DNA of 64,000 bases from positions 1-64,000 of the forward strand of contig DASUWU010000055.1 of the NCBI GenBank assembly GCA_036378315.1, in the 5' to 3' direction. The stretch comes from CALAED01 sp036378315 (GTDB lineage Bacteria; Actinomycetota; Actinomycetes; Streptosporangiales; Streptosporangiaceae). A program made the position numbers and the translations under genes. The notes beneath the pieces were generated by a model that saw only the letters and a list, made by a program, of their open reading frames with translations, had not been told where the DNA came from and made no database searches. This document shows, one piece after another, positions 38,482 through 47,594 of the stretch. Numbering within the stretch: position 1 is the stretch's first letter; each line of letters opens with the position of its first letter.

Positions 38482-39474
38482 TCAGTCCTCGAGCCAGCTC
38501 ATCATCGGGCGGAGCTTGGCGCCGACCTGCTCGATCTGAAGGTTCTGCTCGACCTCGCGCCGCTTGAGGAAGTTCGGGCGGCCCGCGTCGAACTCCTCGA
38601 CGAGCTCCTTGGCGAACGACCCGTTCTGGATCTCGTCGAGGATCTTGCGCATCTCCCGGCGGGTCTGCTCGGTGATGATGCGGGGGCCGCGGGTGTAGTC
38701 GCCGAACTCCGCGGTGTCGGACACCGACCAGCGCATCTTGGTCAGCCCGCCCTCGTACATGAGGTCGACGATCAGCTTCATCTCGTGCAGGCACTCGAAG
38801 TAGGCCGCCTCCGGCTGGTAGCCGGCCTCGACGAGCGTCTCGAACCCGGCCTTGATCAGCTCGGACACGCCGCCGCAGAGCACGGCCTGCTCGCCGAACA
38901 GATCGGTTTCCGTCTCCTCGGTGAACGTCGTCTTCAGCGCGCCGGGGCGGGTGCCGCCGATGCCCTTGGCGTAGGCGAGGGTGAGCGGCCAGGCGTTCCC
39001 TGTGGCGTCGCGCTCCACCGCGACGAGCACCGGTACGCCGCGGCCGGCGGCGAACTGGCGGCGCACGAGGTGCCCTGGGCCCTTCGGCGCGACCATGCAG
39101 ACGTCGACTCCGGCCGGCGGGGTGATCAGGTCGAAGCGGATGTTCAGGCCGTGCCCGAAGAACAGCGCGTCCCCCTCGACGAGCGCCGGCTGGATCGCCT
39201 GGGTGTACAGCGCCCGCTGCAGGTGGTCGGGAATGAGGACCATGATGACGTCGGCCTCTTCGCACGCCTCCTCCGGCGTGACGACCCGGACGCCGTCGTT
39301 CTCGGCCTTCTCGCGGCTCTTGGACGTCGTGGGCAGCCCGACCCGCACGTCCACGCCCGAGTCGCGCAGCGAGAGCGCGTGCGCGTGTCCCTGACTGCCG
39401 TATCCGAGCACCGCCACGTGCCGGTTCTGGATGACGCTCAGGTCCGCGTCATCGTCGTAGAAGATCTCAGCCAC
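38482..39474 (-). CDS. ilvC: Ketol-acid reductoisomerase (class I)
   Basis: The 330-residue protein is the short class I form. The N-terminal Rossmann domain has VLGYGSQGHAHALSLRDSG (25-) and the NADPH-binding loop RVGLPTTSKS. The C-terminal domain has the Mg ligand DLFGEQAVLCGG (Asp, Glu) and SVSDTAEFGDY. It converts acetolactate and acetohydroxybutyrate to dihydroxy acids. It is 107 bases downstream of ilvN and probably in the same operon. Confidence 0.97.
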   Translation of the reverse strand: MAEIFYDDDADLSVIQNRHVAVLGYGSQGHAHALSLRDSGVDVRVGLPTTSKSREKAENDGVRVVTPEEACEEADVIMVLIPDHLQRALYTQAIQPALVEGDALFFGHGLNIRFDLITPPAGVDVCMVAPKGPGHLVRRQFAAGRGVPVLVAVERDATGNAWPLTLAYAKGIGGTRPGALKTTFTEETETDLFGEQAVLCGGVSELIKAGFETLVEAGYQPEAAYFECLHEMKLIVDLMYEGGLTKMRWSVSDTAEFGDYTRGPRIITEQTRREMRKILDEIQNGSFAKELVEEFDAGRPNFLKRREVEQNLQIEQVGAKLRPMMSWLED

Positions 39475-39581
39475 TTGCCCTTGCCTTCCTGTGCCTGCCT
39501 GTGTTCGATGTGGACCCCTCCTCCGCGCCCCGACCCGGGAGGAGGCGGCCGGTCATGCTGTGGGCGCCGTCACGCGCGCCG

Positions 39582-40106
39582 TCACGCGCTGCGGTCGAGG
39601 GCGCGCAGGGACCGGTCGGTGATGGACCTGGGGCCGCGCCCGATCGCGACCATGCCCGACTGGACGAGCTCCTTGATGCCGAACGGCTCGAGCACGCGGA
39701 TCAGGGCCTCCAGCTTGTCCCTGCTGCCGGTCGCCTCCACGGTGACCGCGTCGGTCGCCACGTCGACGACCTTCGCCCGGAACAGCTGCACCGTCTCGAG
39801 CACGTGCGACCGGGTCTCGACGTCGGCGCGCACCTTGATCAGCACCAGCTCGCGCTGCACCGACGTCGCCGAGTCGAGCTCGACGATCTTGAGCACGTTC
39901 ACCAGCTTGTTGAGCTGCTTGGTGACCTGCTCCAGCGGGAGATCCTCGACGTTCACCACGATCGTCATGCGCGAGATCTCGGGGTGCTCGGTCGTGCCGA
40001 CCGCGAGGGAGTCGATGTTGAACCCGCGCCTGGAGAACAGGGAGGCGACCCTGGCGAGGATGCCGGGCTTGTTCTCGACCAGCACCGAAAGCGTGTGCCT
40101 GCTCAT
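39582..40106 (-). CDS. ilvN: Acetolactate synthase regulatory subunit
   Basis: The 174-residue protein begins with MSRHTLSVLVENKPGILARVASLFSRRGFNIDSLAVG, the N-terminal ACT domain that binds valine, and a C-terminal IlvN domain with LEALIRVLEPFGIKELVQSG. It lies 8 bases after ilvB. It gives feedback control to the catalytic subunit. Confidence 0.97.
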   Translation of the reverse strand: MSRHTLSVLVENKPGILARVASLFSRRGFNIDSLAVGTTEHPEISRMTIVVNVEDLPLEQVTKQLNKLVNVLKIVELDSATSVQRELVLIKVRADVETRSHVLETVQLFRAKVVDVATDAVTVEATGSRDKLEALIRVLEPFGIKELVQSGMVAIGRGPRSITDRSLRALDRSA

Positions 40107-40114
40107 GGCCTGCC

Positions 40115-41857
40115 TCAGTCTCCGTTCTCCCAGTCGGGCGCCATGTCTCGCGCGATCTTGATGTCGTCGTTGCTGGTGCCGGCCGCGACCATGGGCCACA
40201 CCATCGCGTCCTTGTGGACGACGAAGTCGATCACCACCGGGGCGTCGTTGATCTCCATCGCCTTCCTGATGGTGTCATCGACGTCGTCGGCCTGGTCGCA
40301 GCGCAACCCGACACAACCGTAGGCCTCCGCCAGCTTGACGAAGTCGGGAACGCGCTTGGACTGCAGGTCGGTGTTGGAGTAGCGCTCGTTGTAGAAGAGC
40401 GTCTGCCACTGCCTGACCATGCCGAGGCTGTCGTTGTTGATCACGGCCACCTTGATCGGGATGCCCTCGAGCGCGCAGGTGGCGAGCTCCTGGTTGGTCA
40501 TCTGGAAGCAGCCGTCGCCGTCGATCGCCCACACGAGGGTGTCCGGCCGCCCGGCCTTGGCGCCCATCGCCGCGGGCACCGCGAACCCCATCGTGCCGAG
40601 GCCGCCGGAGTTGATGAACGCGCCCGGCTGCTCGTACCCGATGAACTGCGCGGCCCACATCTGGTGCTGCCCGACGCCGGCGACGTACAAGGCGTCCGGC
40701 CCGGCCAGCGCGCCGATCCGCTCGATCACGTACTGCGGGGCCAGCGAACCGTCCGCGGGGTGCTCGTAGCCGAGCGGGTAGGTGCGGCGCAGCCCGTCGA
40801 GCACCCGCCACCAGGCCGTGTAGTCGCCGCGGCGGCCCGACTCGTGCTCGTGCTGGACCGCCACGATGAGGTCGGCGATGACGTCGCGGCAGTCGCCCAC
40901 GATCGGCACGTCGGCGTGGCGGTTCTTGGAGATCTCCGCGGGGTCGATGTCCGCGTGCACGATCCGCGCGGACGGCGCGAAGCTGTCGAGCTTGCCGGTG
41001 ACCCGGTCGTCGAAGCGCGCGCCGAGGGCGATGATCAGGTCGGCCCGCTGCAGCGCGCCCACGGCGGCGACGGTGCCGTGCATGCCCGGCATGCCGAGGT
41101 GCTGGCGGTGGCTGTCGGGGAACCCGCCCCTGGCCATCAGCGTGGTGATCACCGGCGCGCCGGTCAGCTCGGCGAGCACCCGTAGCTCGGCCGCGGCCTT
41201 GGCCTTGATGACGCCGCCTCCGACGTACAGCACCGGGCGCGCGCTTTCGACGATCAGCCGCGCCGCCTCGCGCACCTGCTTGGAGTGCGGGCGGGTCACC
41301 GGACGGTAGCCGGGCAGCTGCATCGGCTGCGGCCAGGTGAAGTCGGTGGTCTGCTGCAGCGCGTCCTTGGAGATGTCGACGAGGACCGGGCCGGGACGGC
41401 CGGTACCCGCGATGTGGAACGCCTCCGCGATCGTCCTGCCGATCTCGGCGGGATCGGTGACCAGGAAGTTGTGCTTGGTGATCGGCATCGTGATGCCGCT
41501 GATGTCGGCCTCCTGGAAGGCGTCGGTGCCGATGGCCCCGCTCGGCACCTGGCCGGTGATCGCGACGATGGGCACCGAGTCCATGTAGGCGTCGGCGATG
41601 GGCGTCACCAGGTTGGTCGCCCCCGGGCCACTCGTCGCCATGCAGACGCCGACCCGGCCGGTCGCCTGCGCGTAGCCCTGGGCGGCGTGCCCGGCGCCCT
41701 GCTCGTGGCGCACCAGGATGTGCCGGAGCTTACGGGAGTCGAACAGCGGATCGTAGGCCGGGAGGATGGCGCCACCGGGGATCCCGAACACGGTGTCGAC
41801 ACCAACGCTCTCCAGCGCTCTGACCAGCGCTTGTGCTCCCGTCATCCGTTCGGTCAT
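40115..41857 (-). CDS. ilvB: Acetolactate synthase catalytic subunit
   Basis: The start is the ATG at 41857, after AAGGAA; the upstream frame is the leader. The 580-residue ThDP enzyme has the conserved catalytic Glu in RHEQGAGHAAQGYA, the ThDP-Mg motif GDGCFQMTNQELAT...NN, and the C-terminal HKDAMVWPM. It makes acetolactate and acetohydroxybutyrate, the first common step of valine, leucine and isoleucine synthesis. An attenuator and leader peptide (41896-41997) lie upstream. Confidence 0.97.
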   Translation of the reverse strand: MTERMTGAQALVRALESVGVDTVFGIPGGAILPAYDPLFDSRKLRHILVRHEQGAGHAAQGYAQATGRVGVCMATSGPGATNLVTPIADAYMDSVPIVAITGQVPSGAIGTDAFQEADISGITMPITKHNFLVTDPAEIGRTIAEAFHIAGTGRPGPVLVDISKDALQQTTDFTWPQPMQLPGYRPVTRPHSKQVREAARLIVESARPVLYVGGGVIKAKAAAELRVLAELTGAPVITTLMARGGFPDSHRQHLGMPGMHGTVAAVGALQRADLIIALGARFDDRVTGKLDSFAPSARIVHADIDPAEISKNRHADVPIVGDCRDVIADLIVAVQHEHESGRRGDYTAWWRVLDGLRRTYPLGYEHPADGSLAPQYVIERIGALAGPDALYVAGVGQHQMWAAQFIGYEQPGAFINSGGLGTMGFAVPAAMGAKAGRPDTLVWAIDGDGCFQMTNQELATCALEGIPIKVAVINNDSLGMVRQWQTLFYNERYSNTDLQSKRVPDFVKLAEAYGCVGLRCDQADDVDDTIRKAMEINDAPVVIDFVVHKDAMVWPMVAAGTSNDDIKIARDMAPDWENGD

Positions 41858-41895
41858 CTGTCTCGTTCCTTGTCGGGAGGGGGTGGGCGGCCAAC

Positions 41896-41929
41896 AAAAA
41901 ACCCCTCGAGCCGAATGGCTTTCGAGGGG
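41896..41929 (-). terminator. Attenuator terminator in the ilvB leader
   Basis: CCCCTCGA-GCC (41902-41912) pairs with GGC-TCGAGGGG (41917-41929, two bulged bases), followed on the transcribed strand by six U residues (41901-41896). A 10-bp pause hairpin, GCGCGCAGGC (41931-41940) with GCCTGCGCGC (41953-41962), lies just upstream. The order leader, pause hairpin, terminator, ilvB is that of a classic attenuator. Confidence 0.85.
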
Positions 41930-41949
41930 AGCGCGCAGGCGGTACGAGG

Positions 41950-41997
41950 TCAGCCTGCGCGCTGACCAAGTACGAGGATCAGGAAACTGTGACGCAC
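41950..41997 (-). CDS. ilvB leader peptide
   Basis: The frame starts at GTG 41997 and encodes MRHSFLILVLGQRAG, with Leu-Ile-Leu-Val-Leu in succession. Its RAG codons form the left arm of the pause hairpin, just as in the cimA leader. Ribosome stalling at uncharged branched-chain tRNA would prevent termination. Confidence 0.8.
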   Translation of the reverse strand: MRHSFLILVLGQRAG

Positions 41998-42092
41998 GGG
42001 TAAAACGATGCAGCACTTCGGAGCGGCGGTCAAATCCTTGGACGGAATGTCTCAGAGCTTGAGACGTCATGTCCTCCGAGCAGGTGACGGCC

Positions 42093-44909
42093 TCACCCGG
42101 CGGACAGCATCGATCCACGCAGTGGGATGGTCGGCGTGCCCTGGTGGTTGGCGCGCACCAGCGACTCGACGCGGCGGGCGGGCATCGGCCTGGCGACCAG
42201 GAAGCCCTGACCGCTCGGGCAGCCCATGTCGCGCAGCAGCTCGAGCTGGTCGGGGCGTTCGATGCCCTCGGCGACGACCATGAGCCCGAGGTCGTGGCCC
42301 AGCTGGACGATCGTTCGGGTCAGCAGCGTGAGCGTGTCGTCGCGCCCGAGCCCGGAGACGAACGACGGGTCGATCTTGATCACGTCCACGGGAAGCCGGC
42401 GGAGGTAGGCCAGCGAGGCGTAGCCGGTGCCGAAGTCGTCGATCGCCAGCCGTACGCCCAGGTCGCGCAGGGCGGCCAGCCGGGGAACCGGCTGGCCGGC
42501 GTCCTCGACCAGCACCTCCTCCTTGACCTCGACGGTGAGCGCCTGCGGCGGCAGCCCGGTCTCGGCCAGTACGGCGGCGACGGACTCGACGAAGTGCGGC
42601 GCCGCGATCTGGCGGGCGGTGAAGTTCGCCGAGAGGCCGACGTCCCAGGACGACTCGCGCCAGCGGGCCACCTCGCGGCACGCCTCGCGCAGCACCCACT
42701 CGCCGAGCGGCAGCATGAGCCCCGACTCCTCGGCGCGGCCGATGAACTCGTCCGGCGGTACGAAGGCGCCGTCGCGGCACCACCGCACCAGCGCCTCGAC
42801 GCCGGTGACCCGCGACGTGCGCAGTTCCACGACGGGCTGGAACTCGACGGCGAACTGGTTTTCGGCCAGCGCCCGCTGCAGGTCGCTGCCGAGCTCGAGG
42901 CGGCGGACGACGTCGGCGTGCATGTGCGCGGCGAACACCTCCACCCGGCCGCCCCCCAGCTCTTTCGCCCGGGCCATGGCCAGGTCACCGTTGCGGATCA
43001 GTTCGGCCGCGTCCAGCCCGTCCTCGAACAGCGCGACGCCGATGCTCGCGGTCAGCAGGATGCCGCGCGAGCCGAGCCGGTACGGCTCCGCCGACACCAC
43101 CCGGAGCAGCCGCTCGGCCAGGTCGACGACGGCCTGCACGTCGGGTGGGTTCTCGACGAGGACGGCGAACTCGTCCCCGCCCCAGCGCGCCACCGTGTCA
43201 TCCGCCTGCACCGCCGCGCGCAGCCGCCGGGCGACCTGGGCCAGCACCTGGTCGCCGGCCGGGTGCCCCGCCGAGTCGTTGACCGCGGTGAACCCGTCCA
43301 CGTCGGCGAACAGCACCGCGACGCGTTCCTCGCGCCCCTGCCGGGACAGCACGTCGCGGGTGCGCTCCTCGAAGTAGGCCCTGTTGGGCAGGCCGGTCAG
43401 GCCGTCGTGGAAGGTCAGGTGCGCCACCTGCGCCCGCAGCGCCGCCTGTTCGCTGAGGTCGCGGGCGGTGACCAGCAACTGCACCGGTCCCTCGCCGCGC
43501 GCCCGCCGGTACCGGGAGATGGTCGACTCGGTCGGCTGCCAGGTGCCGTCGGCGGCGCGGGCCCGGCAGGTCACCCGCAACGTCTCGGCGCGCCGGCCGA
43601 GGAACTCGGTGACCGCCTCCTCGACCCTGGGCAGGTCCTCCGGGTGGATGACCTCCTGGATCTGGCGCGACAGCAGCTCGTCAGGACCGTAGTCGAAGGC
43701 CCGCTCGGCGCCGGCGCTCGCGTAGCGCACGGTGCCGTCGAGGTCGCAGATCAGTACGACGTCGTCGATGCTCTCGGCGAGCGCGCGGAAGTGGTCGGCG
43801 CCGAGGTCCGCGGCCCGGCGCAGCCGGTCGTTCTCCCACAGCAGGTCGCCGAGCCGGATCAGCAACACGAGGACGGCGAGGCCGGCGACCACGGACACGA
43901 CGGGCTGGGCCTGCTTGGACGAGGTGAGCGAATGGCCGGCGAGGAACATGGCGGCGATCCCGGCGGCCGTCGCCGGGATGAGGCCGGGCCCGATCAGCCG
44001 CCTCTCGTCCACGCGGCGCACGCCGGGCGCCGCGTAGCCGGGCGTGCCGCCGGGGGTACCGCCCGCCCTATCGGCCGGCGTCGGGTAGGCCACCGGGTCG
44101 GCCCTGGTCACCCACGGGGCCGCACCGAGCAGCAGTAGGCCGACGAAACGCGCGAGATCTCCGGGAGTACCGGGGGCGGCGCCGCCCTTCAGCCGCGCGA
44201 CGGTGGTCAGGACGTCCGCGACCGCGATCGCCACCAGGGCCGCGTAGGCGACGGCGGCCGAGCGCCGGGCGGCGCGTCCGGTGCCGAGCACGAACGGCAG
44301 CACGGCGCAGACCAGGACGGCATCGATGATCGGATACATCAGTTCGATCACGAAGTCCGCCGGGCTCTCGCCGGACATGTCGTACAGCCCGCCGAACAAG
44401 GTGACCCAGCCGAACAGGAACAGCGCGGCGACGCAGACGAAGGTGTCGGCCGCGTACCGCAGCCAGGTGCGCGCCCAGCGAGACAGCGGGATGGGCACGA
44501 CGAACCCGGTGGCCAGCGCGACGACGGCGGCCAGCAGGAAGAGGTCGGCCAGCGACAGCGACACGCCGGAGTGGCTGAGCTCGCTGGAGACCCCGCTCGC
44601 GACCATGCCGGCGCACCAGCACGCCGCGGCCAGTGCGAACCAACGCCAGGCCGCGCCGGCCAAGGCGACCGACCACCGGTGGGCGCTCGGGGCGGCCGCG
44701 GCCACGCAGGGCAGCCGCCAGGCGGCGAACAGCAGCGAGGCGGCCGCGGCGGCAGCCGTCAGCGGCGTGATCCACGACGCCGCCCCCCGGCTCCAGCCGA
44801 GCAGCGCACCGGCGAGGTAGAGCAAGCCCAGAACCAGGACCACGCCGAGCGGGAGCGCTCGTATTGGAACGCTCCGGCGCGGCAACCGTGTCGCGTCATC
44901 GCCGCTCAT
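42093..44909 (-). CDS. Membrane diguanylate cyclase/phosphodiesterase (PAS-GGDEF-EAL)
   Basis: The start at MSGDDATRL is preferred over an upstream frame. The 938-residue protein has about nine membrane helices (1-355), a PAS domain (about 370-440), a GGDEF domain (motif 577-581, ARWGGDEF) and an EAL domain (705-707, VEALVRW). The EAL catalytic pattern, DDFGTGYASL, IKIDPSFV and VAEGIE, is intact, so both domains may be active in c-di-GMP turnover. The inhibitory I-site RxxD is altered: Q568 replaces Arg. The gene lies between ilvB and a low-GC intergenic region and has no partner. Confidence 0.9.
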   Translation of the reverse strand: MSGDDATRLPRRSVPIRALPLGVVLVLGLLYLAGALLGWSRGAASWITPLTAAAAAASLLFAAWRLPCVAAAAPSAHRWSVALAGAAWRWFALAAACWCAGMVASGVSSELSHSGVSLSLADLFLLAAVVALATGFVVPIPLSRWARTWLRYAADTFVCVAALFLFGWVTLFGGLYDMSGESPADFVIELMYPIIDAVLVCAVLPFVLGTGRAARRSAAVAYAALVAIAVADVLTTVARLKGGAAPGTPGDLARFVGLLLLGAAPWVTRADPVAYPTPADRAGGTPGGTPGYAAPGVRRVDERRLIGPGLIPATAAGIAAMFLAGHSLTSSKQAQPVVSVVAGLAVLVLLIRLGDLLWENDRLRRAADLGADHFRALAESIDDVVLICDLDGTVRYASAGAERAFDYGPDELLSRQIQEVIHPEDLPRVEEAVTEFLGRRAETLRVTCRARAADGTWQPTESTISRYRRARGEGPVQLLVTARDLSEQAALRAQVAHLTFHDGLTGLPNRAYFEERTRDVLSRQGREERVAVLFADVDGFTAVNDSAGHPAGDQVLAQVARRLRAAVQADDTVARWGGDEFAVLVENPPDVQAVVDLAERLLRVVSAEPYRLGSRGILLTASIGVALFEDGLDAAELIRNGDLAMARAKELGGGRVEVFAAHMHADVVRRLELGSDLQRALAENQFAVEFQPVVELRTSRVTGVEALVRWCRDGAFVPPDEFIGRAEESGLMLPLGEWVLREACREVARWRESSWDVGLSANFTARQIAAPHFVESVAAVLAETGLPPQALTVEVKEEVLVEDAGQPVPRLAALRDLGVRLAIDDFGTGYASLAYLRRLPVDVIKIDPSFVSGLGRDDTLTLLTRTIVQLGHDLGLMVVAEGIERPDQLELLRDMGCPSGQGFLVARPMPARRVESLVRANHQGTPTIPLRGSMLSAG

Positions 44910-45434
44910 CGCACGCTCGCTCCCTTGTGGTCCCGGCCCGCTGCCGCGGGCCCAACCCCACCACCATTCGGTCAACGAACCAGCGCCCCCGTTCGCCTGC
45001 CGGATGGGCCCTCGATGAGCCTGGGCTACCGGGCGGCGAACACGGGCGAGCACGCGGGCGCCGGATCGCGGCGCACATACAGCGGCTTGGACGGTCGGTC
45101 AACAGTTATGTCATGAAGGGCGGGGCGATGATCCTCACATTGGAATCATGGGGTTTGGATTGTTCCGACTCTGCGCACCTCAGGCGGTGGTGACCGCGAT
45201 TCGCGCAGCACCGATGGGCTGTCCTGCCATACACGTCAATGTACGTTCCCTAGGTCACGGCACGATTGAGGCTGAGCCTCCACCCGGCGACAACCGGCGG
45301 CGCCGCGTATTGCGGACCCGGCCGGCGTGTCGACCGGATTTGCCATGAAAGGCCTGGTTTTTCGGCAAATAACAGGGCACGCGAGCGCCCCGGCGGATGG
45401 CGCGTGGTACAAAAAACCGCCGCCCTTCCGCGAA
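44910..45434. other. 525-base intergenic region, partly low-GC
   Basis: Between the two divergent gene blocks the GC content drops, especially 45110-45430. The only frame of note is 45113-45193 (see separate entry). No tRNA or clear terminator is seen; ACAAAAAA occurs near 45410. It may contain an RNA gene or promoters. Confidence 0.4.
45113..45193 (+). CDS. Very short frame, uncertain peptide of 26 residues
   Basis: The frame from ATG 45113 (or internal ATG 45128) encodes a peptide ending LESWGLDCSDSAHLRRW. Its codons are A/T-rich in third position, unlike the neighbours, so it may be part of an RNA leader or not translated. No ribosome site of good quality precedes the first ATG; GGCGGGG precedes the second. 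Confidence 0.2.
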   Translation: MKGGAMILTLESWGLDCSDSAHLRRW

Positions 45435-46346
45435 TTAGTACGAACCAGTGATGACATTACGCAGTGGCTCACCCCGCACGTACCGCAGGAACTGCTCGCG
45501 CACGAGCACGGCGATGCGGCGCGTCGAGGCGGGCGTCGACCCGCCCACGTGCGGGGTGATGAACACGCCAGGCGCCCGCCAGAGCGGATGGTCGGGCGGC
45601 AGCGGCTCGGGGTCGGTGACGTCGACCGCCGCGCGCAGCCGCCCGGCCGCCGCCTCGGCCAGCAGGGCCGAGGTCTCGACGACGGGCCCGCGAGCCGCGT
45701 TGACCAGCAGCGCGCCGTCCTTCATCCGCGCCAGGAACTTCGCGTCCACCATGCCCTTGGTCTCCGGCGTGGACGGCACGAGCAGCACGACCACGTCGGC
45801 GTCCGGAAGCAGCTCGGGCAGCTCGTCGATCGCGTGCACGCCGGCCCGCGGCCGCCGCGCCACCCTGACGATCTCCACCTCGAACGGCTGGAGGCGCCGC
45901 TCCAGGGACGCTCCGATCGACCCGTACCCGACGATCAGGACGCGGGCGTCGGTGAGCGTCTCCGTCTGGTGGTACGCCCAGCGGCCCTCCCGCTGGGCGA
46001 GCGCGAACTCGGGGAACTCCCGCCGGCTCGCGATGGCGGCACCCACGATCCACTCCGCGGTGCCCGCGTCGTGCGCGCCGCGCGCGTTGCACATCGTCAC
46101 GCCCGCCGGCAGGAACGGGCGTACGTGGTCCACCCCGGCGGTCTGCAGTTGCACGACGCGCAGCCGCGGCATCCGTCCCATGATCTCCAGGCTGGCCCGG
46201 TTCGACAGCAGCGGCGGCACGTAGAACTCCACGTCGTCGAGGGAGTCCGGCAGCGCGCCTACGCCGTCGTAGCGGGAAACCTTCGCTTCCGGCAGATCCG
46301 CGAGCGCCTCGGCGATCTCGGGCTTCGCCACCCACACGGTCGTCAC
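45435..46346 (-). CDS. D-2-hydroxyacid dehydrogenase
   Basis: The GTG at 46346 is chosen since a TACGAT -10 box lies exactly 6 bases upstream, indicating a leaderless transcript. The 303-residue protein has the NAD motif VLIVGYGSIGASLE, the catalytic Arg in VNAARGPVVE, the Glu in DVTDPEPLPPDHPLW and His in FITPHVGGST. It reduces a 2-keto acid or oxidises a D-2-hydroxyacid; the exact substrate is unknown. Confidence 0.9.
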   Translation of the reverse strand: MTTVWVAKPEIAEALADLPEAKVSRYDGVGALPDSLDDVEFYVPPLLSNRASLEIMGRMPRLRVVQLQTAGVDHVRPFLPAGVTMCNARGAHDAGTAEWIVGAAIASRREFPEFALAQREGRWAYHQTETLTDARVLIVGYGSIGASLERRLQPFEVEIVRVARRPRAGVHAIDELPELLPDADVVVLLVPSTPETKGMVDAKFLARMKDGALLVNAARGPVVETSALLAEAAAGRLRAAVDVTDPEPLPPDHPLWRAPGVFITPHVGGSTPASTRRIAVLVREQFLRYVRGEPLRNVITGSY

Positions 46347-46456
46347 GTGGAGATCGTACGACCATCCCCGCCGGACCCGACACGACCGCCCCGCCCGTAA
46401 TGCCCGGCGCGCGGAGACACCCGCGCGCCGGGCACTCGCGCGGGAGACTGTCACCC

Positions 46457-47590
46457 ATGAGACCACGTTCGGTCGGCGTGCTCGGCGCCGCCCTCGTCCT
46501 GGTCGCGTGCTGCGCGCCCGCGGCCTGCTCGTCCGGCACCGCGACCGGCGGCGGAGGGAGCGGCGGCGCCGGCGGCACGCCGTCACCGCTGCCCAGCGCG
46601 TCGGCGCAGCCCGGCCGGGCCCGCCCGGGGACGCCGCACGCGCTGGTCACCGGCCTGTCCGTGCCGTGGGGCATCGCCTTCCTGCCGGGCGGCGACGCGC
46701 TCGTCACGGAGCGGGAAACCGCCCGGCTGCTGCGGGTGACACCGTTCGGCCGGGTCACCGCGATCGGGCGGGTGCCGGGGGTGGAGCCGGCCGGCGAGGG
46801 CGGGCTGCTCGGCGTGGCGGTCGCGCCGACCTTCCTGCGCGACCGGTACGTGTACGTGTACTTCAGCACCGGCTCGGACAACAGGATCGCCAGGTTCGTC
46901 TACTCAGGAGGCGGCATCGGCCCCCTGCGGACGCTCGTCACCGGCATCCCGCGCGGCGAGATCCACAACGGCGGGCGGCTGGCGTTCGGGCCCGACGGCA
47001 TGCTGTACGCGTCCACCGGCGAGACGGGCAGCGGCGACCTGGCGCAAGACCGCGGCTCGCTCGGCGGGAAGATCCTCCGGCTGCGGCCCGACGGCTCGCC
47101 CGCGCCGGGCAACCCGTTCGGCACCCGCGTCTACAGCTACGGGCATCGCAACGTCCAGGGCATGGCCTGGGACGGCGCCGGGCGGATGTACGCGAGCGAG
47201 TTCGGCCAGGACCACTTCGACGAGGTGAACCGCATCCTGCCTGGCCACGACTACGGCTGGCCGAAGGTCGAGGGATTCGCCGGCGACGAGAAGAGGTTCA
47301 CAGAGCCGCTGCTGACCTGGAGCACGAACGAGGCGTCGCCGTCGGGCATGGCGTACTCGGGCGGATCGCTGTGGGTCGGCGCGCTGCGCGGCGAGCGGCT
47401 GTGGCAGGTGCCGCTCAGCCGGGGCGGCGCGGCCGGCCGCCCGGTCGCCCACTTCGTCGGCGACTACGGCCGGCTGCGCGCGGTCGCCACCGCACCGGAC
47501 GGCTCGTTGTGGGTGTCGACGAGCAACCGGGACGGCCGCGGCTCGGTGCACCCGGGCGACGACAAGATCCTCGTCGTCCCGCTGCGGTAG
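46457..47590 (+). CDS. Lipoprotein sugar dehydrogenase (PQQ-dependent, glucose/sorbosone type)
   Basis: The 377-residue protein starts with a signal peptide with lipobox candidates VLVACC (Cys18) and PAAC (Cys24), followed by a Gly/Ser-rich linker. The beta-propeller has GLSVPWGIAFLPGG, EGGLLGVAVAPTF, IHNGGRLAFGPDGMLYASTGE and YSYGHRNVQGMAWD, the features of the soluble glucose dehydrogenase family. It would oxidise aldose sugars at the cell surface with PQQ. No PQQ biosynthesis genes are in the window. Confidence 0.85.
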   Translation: MRPRSVGVLGAALVLVACCAPAACSSGTATGGGGSGGAGGTPSPLPSASAQPGRARPGTPHALVTGLSVPWGIAFLPGGDALVTERETARLLRVTPFGRVTAIGRVPGVEPAGEGGLLGVAVAPTFLRDRYVYVYFSTGSDNRIARFVYSGGGIGPLRTLVTGIPRGEIHNGGRLAFGPDGMLYASTGETGSGDLAQDRGSLGGKILRLRPDGSPAPGNPFGTRVYSYGHRNVQGMAWDGAGRMYASEFGQDHFDEVNRILPGHDYGWPKVEGFAGDEKRFTEPLLTWSTNEASPSGMAYSGGSLWVGALRGERLWQVPLSRGGAAGRPVAHFVGDYGRLRAVATAPDGSLWVSTSNRDGRGSVHPGDDKILVVPLR

Positions 47591-47594
47591 CCGC

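Noticed and set aside
40115..42118. Longer ilvB start
   Set aside because: The extension is the attenuator leader region and contains no acetolactate synthase homology.
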